Shown: in pieces, positions 15,194 to 22,189 of the stretch
Layout of the letters: the number at the start of each line of letters is the position of its first letter
How positions within the stretch are numbered: the stretch's first letter is position 1
NCBI GenBank assembly: GCA_964539615.1
Contig: CAZIJP010000029.1
Location: 1 to 24,378, forward strand
DNA from: CAYRFE01 sp964539615
Lineage (GTDB): Bacteria > Macinerneyibacteriota > Macinerneyibacteria > Macinerneyibacteriales > CAYRFE01
Length of the DNA: 24,378 nt
Direction of reading: 5' to 3'
Made by a program: the position numbers and the translations under genes
The notes under the pieces: generated by a model
Told to the model about the DNA's origin: nothing
Seen by the model: the letters and a program-made list of their open reading frames with translations, nothing else
Database searches by the model: none

Positions 15194-16063
15194 TTACCAG
15201 ATATTCTGGGTTTGTTCCCTTATCTTTTCCAGCTCTTCTTTCACGGTAACAACTAATTGGGCAACTTCGGCATCTCTGCATTTAGAGCCTGCCGTATTGA
15301 TCTCACGGTTCATTTCCTGCAGTAAAAACGACATCCTCTTGCTTTTCTCAACAGTGTCATCCCGTAGCATAGCCTGAAACACCTGAATGTGGCTGTTGAG
15401 ACGCACGATCTCCTCCGTATAATCGATCTGTTCACCGAAAAAAGACACTTCTTTATATAATCGTTCCTGATCGATGATATCGGTGATATCAAGGCGTTCT
15501 ATCTTTTTTAACAATAATTCTTTGTAATCGGTCTTGATGCCTTCGCTTCGTTGTTCGATCTGCTTCACCAGATCTATGATCAATGCAATTCTTTTTTCCA
15601 TGTCTTTTTTTAATTCACAACCCTCGTCGTCTGCCGTCTTTATAAACAAAAAGATCGTTTCGGACAAAACCTTTTCGAACACACCCCATTCTTCATCAGT
15701 GATGCCGGTATCAAGGGTCGTTAAAACACCGGGCAACTTGAAGATATCGCTGAGTGTGATTTCCAGACCGATACCGTGCGATTTGAAATCATCGGCATAT
15801 TTTTTAATGATATCGTAATTTATCGTAGCACGGGAAGCAATATACTCCTGATCAAAGGAAAATGTTGCTGTAAAATTGATCTTACCTCTGCCGATCTTAT
15901 CTCTCAGTATTCGTTCGATCTGATAACGCTTTGACGCAAAATAATCAGGCAATCTGCAGAAATATTCTCCATAACGGGAATTGACCGACGATAACGTAAC
16001 ATCGATGGTGTAATAATCTTTTTTATCGATTTTATGTGCATACGATGTCATGCTTCTCATCAT
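15194..16063 (-). CDS. yicC: YicC/YloC-family endoribonuclease
   Basis: A 289-residue YicC-family protein. Known members are endoribonucleases implicated in RNA decay. The N-terminal MRSMTSYA replaces the usual MxSMTGFG, followed by VDVTLSSVNSRYGE-type residues. The C-terminal DUF1732 signature is strong: RMSFLLQEMNREINTAGSKCRDAEVAQLVVTVKEELEKIREQTQNIW. Length is typical. There are two adjacent ATGs (16063 and 16060) and no ribosome binding site. The -10 of a consensus promoter lies only 7 nt upstream, so the mRNA may be leaderless. It is the first gene of the yicC-remA-gmk-rpoZ block, 13 nt before remA. Confidence 0.93.
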   Translation of the reverse strand: MMRSMTSYAHKIDKKDYYTIDVTLSSVNSRYGEYFCRLPDYFASKRYQIERILRDKIGRGKINFTATFSFDQEYIASRATINYDIIKKYADDFKSHGIGLEITLSDIFKLPGVLTTLDTGITDEEWGVFEKVLSETIFLFIKTADDEGCELKKDMEKRIALIIDLVKQIEQRSEGIKTDYKELLLKKIERLDITDIIDQERLYKEVSFFGEQIDYTEEIVRLNSHIQVFQAMLRDDTVEKSKRMSFLLQEMNREINTAGSKCRDAEVAQLVVTVKEELEKIREQTQNIW

Positions 16064-16069
16064 TGCGCC

Positions 16070-16097
16070 ATTATAAACGGTAATTGACTTTCGTCAA
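16070..16097 (-). promoter_or_regulatory. Strong promoter directly in front of yicC
   Basis: Minus strand: TTGACG (plus positions 16092-16097), 16 bp spacer, consensus TATAAT (plus 16070-16075). The expected start, 6-8 nt after the -10, falls at or within a base or two of the first yicC ATG at 16063. It lies in the only real gap (64 nt) of this part of the cluster and should drive the downstream housekeeping genes. Confidence 0.6.
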
Positions 16098-16127
16098 GTG
16101 TGATTGTCCATAATTCATTTTATTTCC

Positions 16128-16553
16128 TTATTTACTGGTCGGCACCGTTAAGCCGAGATCTTTTATAAGATTCCCCGGATATACATACGTATTGCCATTA
16201 TGGTTGATATATGTTACTGCAGTGATCATCATCATCACGCCGAATTCTTTTTTCTGTCCGTTCCATTGGATTGATGTTGTGCCTTGAAAAACAAATGTCT
16301 TTTTTGACCGGGGTAAAGTTTTTTGTGCCAAAAGATCACATAGAGCTTTGTCGGTGATAGGATACTCTTTCCCCTCTACAGTCAAAACAACCTGTTCCGA
16401 CGTATCGATCCCTTCAAAAACACGCACAGGTTTCGGCAAAAGATTTCCCGCTATCATAGCGAGCAATTGCAATACGGCAAGGATACCGATAAGAAGCGCT
16501 AGTACATACCACGGATTTTTTCGCAACGGTCTTTTTTCTGGTACGGTCGACAT
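16128..16553 (-). CDS. Small single-pass membrane protein coupled to the sensor gene
   Basis: A 141-residue protein that I do not recognise: a basic cytoplasmic N-terminus (EKRPLRKNPW), one membrane helix (about residues 16-37, YVLALLIGILAVLQLLAMIAG) and about 100 residues probably outside the membrane, containing a Met-rich strand (GVMMMITAVTYI). The ATG at 16553 shares a base with the stop of the upstream sensor gene (TGATG), and there is no separate ribosome binding site, so it is made by translational coupling and in step with the sensor. An upstream TTG (16556) would add one residue but is unlikely. A role as partner of the sensor is inference. Confidence 0.75.
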   Translation of the reverse strand: MSTVPEKRPLRKNPWYVLALLIGILAVLQLLAMIAGNLLPKPVRVFEGIDTSEQVVLTVEGKEYPITDKALCDLLAQKTLPRSKKTFVFQGTTSIQWNGQKKEFGVMMMITAVTYINHNGNTYVYPGNLIKDLGLTVPTSK

Positions 16554-18871
16554 CAAAATAGTATCGCAATGGTTATAGCGCCGTCTTGTACGGTCACTGA
16601 TGTCTCGCCGTTGTGCTTTTGAATGATCTTATTAACAACATAAAGATACACATCGATATAATCGCGAAGGTCGGCTCTATCTTTATAATTATACGACCGT
16701 GAAACACAATTCTTCAACATGACCGAGAATCCGAGACGATCTGATGTTTTCCGTGCGGTAATGGTCATGAACCCTTCTTGATTCAAGACATCATGGGATA
16801 CTTTAAAAATGTTATATAGTGCCATGCCGATATACGTTTTATCAAACGGATAAACGCCGAGGTCTTTTTCCAACTGCACGGACAAACCGATCTTCTTTTT
16901 ACCGTAATCGGTTTTAAATGTTTCAAAAGCACGCTTCAATACCATGGTAAAATCGCTTTCATCACGATTTTCAAGCATTACAGGCGCATCGGTTAGTAGA
17001 TAGTTTTTCACGGAAAAATTCAGATGCAGGAGTTCTTTTCTGACAGCGTCAAGATATCTTTTTTCATCTTCGTCAAAAGCCTTCTCTATAAGAGAATTCA
17101 CGAGTTTTGCTCCGCGAACTATTGCTTGGGATAATACTGCCACAAGATTTGACAATGCCGTGTCTTCACCACGGACATTCTTTTGAGATTCGGTCACAGT
17201 GGTCAATTGAGCGTTCGCCGATTGGAGTGCGGTTATCTCTTGTGTTTTTTTCTCTATGATCGAATACAATTCATTCACTTGATCGGTCGCTCCTTCTTGT
17301 GTCTCGGTGAACATGATTATCGTCTCAAACTCACCGCTATTCGATACGGGAAGGACTGCCGTCAAATATGATACATGTTTTACGACACCGCTTACATAAA
17401 CGTCCGCCGTTGCCTGTTGATTTGTCTGGCTGTTGAGTGTTTGGGCGACCGGTGAAAAATCGATATTTAACATATGGAAAAATTTACCGACCATTGTGCC
17501 GGTCACATCTTCATTCAATGCGAACAATCGCTGAAATTCCGCATTGGAGCGTTTGACTGCGCCGTTTTTGTCAACCCACAGCACAGCAGCCGGGAGACGG
17601 GCAAACAATTTTTCAAACAACACCTTCTCGCGAAGTGTTGTCATTTTATCGGTACCGGACTTCATGATGTTGCTCATCGAAGCCGTGAACATCTCAAATT
17701 GATTGGAATCGATCGTATCATAAAGCTCTTTAGGGATAGCCACAAATCCGAAATCCTGAAGCGGCAGCAAGATATAACTGTCCAACGTACCCGATTCTTT
17801 ACCGACAAACGACATGATATCGATCGATTCAGTGATGGCCTTGCTCTCGCTTCCGAGAAATTCATCGATACGTACGGATTCGGAATTCTCAACGGTCATT
17901 TCACCTTCCGTATTGATATACAGTATATCCTTATCGTCTTTCATGAAGATGTGATACTGCGTCAAACCGAAATACGATTGAAGTGCACCGGTATAATAAT
18001 GCAGTTGTTTTTTTAAAATGGAATCCCGCACGCTGTTTGAGACAGCCTGCATGAGCGATCTGCTCGTCTTAACCGATTCTTCTCCGGCATGTATCCTGTC
18101 GAAAACATAATCTAAAAATTCATTTATAAGTTCCTTTTGGTGATACATAGTATCCTTGTCATACAATTCAAAACGCAGGTCGTCATTTCCGGCTTTTATC
18201 TGTTCGGCCAATGTGATCAAAGACCCGAATGAAGCCCCACCTCCGTTTTGCAGGACGGTAAATACTATGCCGGAAAGACCAAGCAAAATCACCAGGCCTG
18301 CAGCGATCTGCATCATTTTCAGATCAGGCTTTACATCCATGGCGGCTTCCAGGCTCCAGCCCGTCTCGCCGATTTCGACAACATGTCGAATGATCTTCGG
18401 GTCTAGTTTTTTCGGCGGGATCTTCTGATAAAATTTTATATTTGGCAAAACAGCCTTGTCAACCATAGCTTGCAGGTCAACTGCCGCCTCAATATATCCT
18501 CTCCCGACATCCTGACGGATCAGATATGCATCGGCGATCTTCTTATCGGTTTTGACCTCAACTTTCGGCACGGTATCCTTCGTATCGGCATAATATTTCA
18601 TAGATACAAATGAGGTCAGATACCCTTCAAAAGTACCTTTCAATTCATCGAGCGTTTTTGTGGCGGCAGTTTTTGAGATACCTAAAATAATATTGCTCTT
18701 CTCAAAAATACCTTTTGCCACTTTCTGCTGTTGCTGAAGCGCCAGGCTTTCAACCAAAACTTTTGTTTTGAATTCTGCATTTTCCGTGATCGTTTTGGGC
18801 AACTGAGTGAACATCAGATATCCCGCTGCACCGGTAAGTATGATTAAAAAAAACACTTTCACCATTTTCAT
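16553..18871 (-). CDS. Membrane sensor with PAS domain and degenerate histidine-kinase core
   Basis: A 772-residue protein with kinase-like architecture: a helix at about 4-22, an external sensor region (about 25-185), a second helix (187-207), a GAF-like region (about 290-395), a PAS domain (about 420-520, LPAAVLWVDKNGAVKRSNAEF), a coiled coil (527-560), a helical DHp-like segment (570-630) and an ATPase-like C-terminus (640-772). The catalytic parts look dead. No H-E-x-x-x-P phosphoacceptor is present (LSNLVAVLSQ is where it would be), and the N-box is ALYNIFKVSHDVL with only the first Asn. The D-x-G-x-G box is missing, and the G2 glycines before YVVNKIIQKHNGE are D-V-Y-L. I read it as a pseudokinase sensor. 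The start follows AAGGGAGGATTATC. Confidence 0.75.
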   Translation of the reverse strand: MKMVKVFFLIILTGAAGYLMFTQLPKTITENAEFKTKVLVESLALQQQQKVAKGIFEKSNIILGISKTAATKTLDELKGTFEGYLTSFVSMKYYADTKDTVPKVEVKTDKKIADAYLIRQDVGRGYIEAAVDLQAMVDKAVLPNIKFYQKIPPKKLDPKIIRHVVEIGETGWSLEAAMDVKPDLKMMQIAAGLVILLGLSGIVFTVLQNGGGASFGSLITLAEQIKAGNDDLRFELYDKDTMYHQKELINEFLDYVFDRIHAGEESVKTSRSLMQAVSNSVRDSILKKQLHYYTGALQSYFGLTQYHIFMKDDKDILYINTEGEMTVENSESVRIDEFLGSESKAITESIDIMSFVGKESGTLDSYILLPLQDFGFVAIPKELYDTIDSNQFEMFTASMSNIMKSGTDKMTTLREKVLFEKLFARLPAAVLWVDKNGAVKRSNAEFQRLFALNEDVTGTMVGKFFHMLNIDFSPVAQTLNSQTNQQATADVYVSGVVKHVSYLTAVLPVSNSGEFETIIMFTETQEGATDQVNELYSIIEKKTQEITALQSANAQLTTVTESQKNVRGEDTALSNLVAVLSQAIVRGAKLVNSLIEKAFDEDEKRYLDAVRKELLHLNFSVKNYLLTDAPVMLENRDESDFTMVLKRAFETFKTDYGKKKIGLSVQLEKDLGVYPFDKTYIGMALYNIFKVSHDVLNQEGFMTITARKTSDRLGFSVMLKNCVSRSYNYKDRADLRDYIDVYLYVVNKIIQKHNGETSVTVQDGAITIAILF

Positions 18872-18908
18872 GATAATCCTCCCTTTTAAACAAGGCGTAT
18901 ACCTGCCT

Positions 18909-18937
18909 ATTATAAAGATTCAATGCGGTATTTGCAA
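18909..18937 (-). promoter_or_regulatory. Promoter of the sensor gene
   Basis: Minus strand: TTGCAA (plus positions 18932-18937), 17 bp spacer, consensus TATAAT (plus 18909-18914). The predicted start is near 18902, with a leader of about 30 nt that contains the AAGGGAGG site. Confidence 0.6.
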
Positions 18938-19059
18938 GTTAAAAAATGTAAATAAAGTCGTTTAAGGTCGAATTTAGTTTGAAAAACAACCGCGACAGGG
19001 CAAAACATCCCTCTATCCGAACTGATATGATACGATATTCTGTATTTAAACAACTAAGC

Positions 19060-19076
19060 TACCGCATTGTGCGATA
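19060..19076 (-). terminator. Weak hairpin after nrdG
   Basis: Read on the minus strand, TATCGCA and TGCGGTA form a 7 bp stem (one G-T pair) with a CAA loop, 21 nt after the nrdG stop, followed by TTAGTTGTTTAAA. The stem is short and the U tract poor, so this is only a candidate terminator. The rest of the 18938-19096 gap shows nothing else I can support. Confidence 0.25.
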
Positions 19077-19096
19077 GAAAACAAAATGAGCAACGG

Positions 19097-19765
19097 TCAT
19101 CGGGAAGTTATAAAAGAATATTCGGAAAACGCATCGCAAAATTTCCGCCAATCCGCTGCCGTCCACCCTTTTTGCAAAAAGTCGGGCTGCGGTTTGTAAC
19201 GCTGGAGTGCGTATTTTTTTGCATCCCCGTTGAGGAGCGACGCTATGATATCATGGATATCTTCTTCGGTGTGAATGTCGGGGATCACGGTTGTCCTGAA
19301 TTCATAATGCTTAGTGGTCTTGATTATGTGTATGCTTTCCCGAAGCGCAGCTTCGTCAACTGAAGTTCCGCATACGGCATTATATTTATGCAACGGCGCT
19401 TTAATGTCCATGGCAATGTAATCGAGAAGATTATGCGCCAGTAAAAGGGACAACATCTCCGGCCGTGAACCGTTTGTATCAAGCTTGACACGCAACCCGT
19501 ATGACTTCATCAAAGCCAATACGTCGGGAAGTTTTTCATACAGGGTCGGTTCACCGCCGGTCACGACGACCGAATCGGTAAAATGCTTTCGCTCGTTCAA
19601 ATGCGAGAGCACATCATCCATGGAGATATGCGGCCTGCCGTTGTTGAGCAGGGTCTTGTTGTGACAGTACGGGCATTGAAAATTACATCCGCCAACAAAC
19701 ACGGTGGAGGCAATCTGCCCGGGATAGTCGACAAGCGATGTTTTCTGCAGGCCGGCAACAACCAT
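19097..19765 (-). CDS. nrdG: Anaerobic ribonucleotide reductase activating enzyme
   Basis: A 222-residue radical SAM activase that installs the glycyl radical on NrdD. The cluster motif C-x3-C-x2-C is Cys27, Cys31, Cys34 (GCNFQCPYCHN). The opening GLQKTSLVDYPGQIASTVF, the VVVTGGEPTLY motif and KLDTNGSRPEML follow the NrdG2-type pattern found with archaeal/Thermotoga-like NrdD. The ATG starts 1 nt after the nrdD stop, so the two are one operon and probably coupled. Confidence 0.95.
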   Translation of the reverse strand: MVVAGLQKTSLVDYPGQIASTVFVGGCNFQCPYCHNKTLLNNGRPHISMDDVLSHLNERKHFTDSVVVTGGEPTLYEKLPDVLALMKSYGLRVKLDTNGSRPEMLSLLLAHNLLDYIAMDIKAPLHKYNAVCGTSVDEAALRESIHIIKTTKHYEFRTTVIPDIHTEEDIHDIIASLLNGDAKKYALQRYKPQPDFLQKGWTAADWRKFCDAFSEYSFITSR

Positions 19766-19766
19766 A

Positions 19767-21827
19767 TCAATTCAACACGCGGTATTCTACGCGGTCTTTG
19801 AACTCTTCTTTTTTACCGCGGTTCCACAGGCGTACCGGGCGGTAATAACCTACCACGCGGCTGTAAACTTCGGTCGGTTTATCGCAATGCGGGCATAATT
19901 CATGCCTGCCGTGAATATACCCGTGATCGTCGCAGATCGAAAATGTCGGCGTGATCGTATAGTTGGGCAATTTATAAGAATGAGCTATCTGCTTCACCAG
20001 TTTTTTCACGGAATCGCGATTCGGTTCATCTTCGCCGAGAAACACATGCAGCATTGTGCCGCCGTTGTACAGTGCTTGTATCTCGCTCTGATGTTCAAGC
20101 ACTTCGAAGATGTCGTCGCTGTAATTCACCGGTAAATGGGTTGAATTGGTATAATACGGTTCGGAAGCGCCTTGATGGATGATATCGGGATATTTTGCGA
20201 TATCGATCCGCGCCAGACGGTAAGAGGTACCTTCAGCCGGCGTAGCCTCCAAATTATACATATTGCCGGTTTCTTCCTGATAATCGGTGACCTTACTGCG
20301 CATGAACTGCAACACCTTCATGGCAAACGCTTTGCCTTCAGGAGAGCCGATATCCTGACCCATAAAATTTTGCACGGCCTCGTTCATACCGACGAGCCCG
20401 ATCGTATTGAAATGACCGTTCACATTGCCGAGATAGCGTTTTGTATAGGGCAACAAACCGTTCTCAATATTACGTGTGACCAGTTTTCGTTTTATCTCAA
20501 GCGATTCTTTTGCCAGGTCCATAAGATATTCAAGCCTGCCGAAAAACCCGCGTTCGCTTTCAGCCAGATACCCGACGCGAGGCAGATTGATCGTCACAAC
20601 ACCCACACTACCCGTCTTCTCGCCACTGCCGAACAGTCCGCCGGTACGGCTGCGCAATTCACGCAGGTCGAGTTGGAGACGACAACACATGGAACGCACA
20701 TCGCTCGGTTTGAGCGAACTGTTGACAAAGTTCTGAAAATTCGGGATACCGTATTTTGCGGTCATCTCAAACAGAAGGTTGGCATTTTCGGAATCCCAAT
20801 CAAAATCCTTTGTAATATTATACGTCGGGATCGGGAACGTGAAGATGCGGCTGTTTGAGTCGCCTTCTATCATGACCTCAATGAATGCTTTATTTATCAT
20901 ATCCATTTCTTTTTGGAAATCTTTATAGGTCTTATCAAGGATCTCCCCGCCCCAGATAGCAGGCTGATCTTTCATATCTTCGGGCACGACCCAATCAAGG
21001 GTGATATTGGAGAACGGTGTCTGACCACCCCAGCGTGAGGCTATATTGAGATTGAAAACAAACGTCTGAATGGATTGCTTTACCTCATCCTGAGTGAGAT
21101 TGTCCATCTGGACATACGGCGCGAGATATGTATCAAATGATGAAAACGCCTGTGCGCCTGCCCATTCGTTCTGCAACGTACCGAGAAAATTCACCATCTG
21201 CATCAACGCAGTGCCGAAATGTTTTGCCGGGCCGGATTCGACCTTGCCCTGCACGCCGTTGAACCCTTCCCAAAGGATCTCTTTCAACGACCACCCTGCA
21301 CAATAACCGGCGATGCCCATGGATAGATCATGAATATGAACATCTCCGTCGATATGCGCCTGGGCGATATCGGGCGGATACACTTTCTTCAATGTATAAT
21401 TGGCAATTACAGAACCTGCGGTATGCATGAGCAGACCCGAAAACGAATAACCTGAATTTGAGTTTTCATTGACGCGCCAGTCATCCATGGTCAAGTAACC
21501 GTCGATGGTCTTTTCAACATCCAAAAGAAGTTTTTCCGCATCACGGATCACTTCGCGTTCCTTACGGTATAATATATAGGCCTTTGCCGTCTTTGCATGG
21601 CCGTTCTCAATCAAAACGTTCTCTACCATATCTTGTATGTCTTCCACACCGGGGATATCCGTGGTGAATTTGAGCGTCAGCTGCCTTACAACCTCATCGG
21701 TCAATGATTTCGCTAATGTGCGATTGTAGCCGCCGACCGATTTTGCTGCCTTAAAAATGGCATTTTCAATCCTTACCGCATCAAACTCTACCGCCGATCC
21801 GTCTCTTTTGCGGATTTTTTCAAACAT
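19767..21827 (-). CDS. nrdD: Anaerobic (class III) ribonucleoside-triphosphate reductase
   Basis: A 686-residue glycyl-radical enzyme reducing NTPs to dNTPs without oxygen. An N-terminal ATP-cone (about residues 3-95, KIRKRDGSAVEFDAVRIENAI) gives allosteric control. The catalytic barrel contains the RSMCCRLQLDL cysteine segment and RTGGLFGSGEKTGSVG. The C-terminus has a zinc site (FSICDDHGYIHG and ELCPHC) and the glycyl radical loop SRVVGYYRPV, with Gly660 as the radical residue, as in the Thermotoga-type enzymes. An AAGGGGG ribosome binding site precedes the ATG. Regulation by NrdR is likely from the boxes at 21846-21892. Confidence 0.97.
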   Translation of the reverse strand: MFEKIRKRDGSAVEFDAVRIENAIFKAAKSVGGYNRTLAKSLTDEVVRQLTLKFTTDIPGVEDIQDMVENVLIENGHAKTAKAYILYRKEREVIRDAEKLLLDVEKTIDGYLTMDDWRVNENSNSGYSFSGLLMHTAGSVIANYTLKKVYPPDIAQAHIDGDVHIHDLSMGIAGYCAGWSLKEILWEGFNGVQGKVESGPAKHFGTALMQMVNFLGTLQNEWAGAQAFSSFDTYLAPYVQMDNLTQDEVKQSIQTFVFNLNIASRWGGQTPFSNITLDWVVPEDMKDQPAIWGGEILDKTYKDFQKEMDMINKAFIEVMIEGDSNSRIFTFPIPTYNITKDFDWDSENANLLFEMTAKYGIPNFQNFVNSSLKPSDVRSMCCRLQLDLRELRSRTGGLFGSGEKTGSVGVVTINLPRVGYLAESERGFFGRLEYLMDLAKESLEIKRKLVTRNIENGLLPYTKRYLGNVNGHFNTIGLVGMNEAVQNFMGQDIGSPEGKAFAMKVLQFMRSKVTDYQEETGNMYNLEATPAEGTSYRLARIDIAKYPDIIHQGASEPYYTNSTHLPVNYSDDIFEVLEHQSEIQALYNGGTMLHVFLGEDEPNRDSVKKLVKQIAHSYKLPNYTITPTFSICDDHGYIHGRHELCPHCDKPTEVYSRVVGYYRPVRLWNRGKKEEFKDRVEYRVLN

Positions 21828-21845
21828 AGATTCCCCCTTGTTTAA

Positions 21846-21892
21846 AGCACATATAGTATATCCCCACCCGTGTGGTACAATATATAGTACCG
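21846..21892 (-). promoter_or_regulatory. Probable NrdR operator (two boxes) over the nrdD promoter
   Basis: Box 1 at 21875-21890, GTACAATATATAGTAC, is near-palindromic and contains CAATATATAG, an exact match to the core C-W-ATATAT-W-G of the known NrdR box. A second ATATAGTA at 21851-21858 repeats box 1's ATATAGTA (21882-21889) exactly 31 bp away, the spacing usual for paired NrdR boxes; its other half is degenerate. A minus-strand -10 (TATACT, plus 21855-21860) overlaps the second box, so NrdR would block the promoter when dATP/ATP levels signal excess. nrdR itself is not in the window. Confidence 0.6.
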
Positions 21893-22117
21893 TTTCCCGG
21901 CTGTCAAGATTTTTTCCGAATATTTTTTTAACTAAATCTTAACTCGTTGCCAATAAACATTTTATAATTATCGATACGTCCGACTCTCTTGACATTTTCA
22001 TTTAATCTCGTTCAGGGGTATGCGTTCACTTCGTCTTAAATGTAAAATCACTCTTGATCAATCGTACATCTTTACATACAATATGTTGACAGAATACAGC
22101 CTTTTCCAAAGTCAGCC

Positions 22118-22145
22118 TTGACATTTCCCGTAGAAACGCTATCAT
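22118..22145 (+). promoter_or_regulatory. Promoter of the clostripain-family protease gene
   Basis: Consensus TTGACA (22118-22123), 16 bp spacer, TATCAT (22140-22145). The predicted start is near 22152, giving a leader of about 38 nt with the AAGGAGGA ribosome binding site. Confidence 0.55.
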
Positions 22146-22189
22146 TATTAGGCATATTTATGCGTTCTGATGAATTTAAGGAGGAATAT

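Larger units (their letters stand above)
21828..22189. other. 362 bp divergent intergenic region, nrdD / protease gene
   Basis: The left end holds the nrdD ribosome binding site, promoter and NrdR boxes; the right end holds the protease promoter (22118-22145) and ribosome binding site (AAGGAGGA, 22178-22185). The middle (about 21893-22117) is AT-rich, with T runs and two further TTGACA sequences (21989 and 22086) that lack a good -10. The 8-mer TATGCGTT occurs three times (22019, 22159, 22189), the last spanning the protease start. I see no gene or stable RNA structure here. Confidence 0.5.

Noticed and set aside
17474..18016. Plus-strand open frame of 180 codons inside the sensor gene
   Set aside because: Antisense to the PAS/GAF-like region, Cys/His-rich shadow composition, no ribosome binding site.
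20172..20858. Plus-strand open frame of 228 codons inside nrdD
   Set aside because: It is antisense to the catalytic barrel of NrdD and has a composition typical of a mirror frame.
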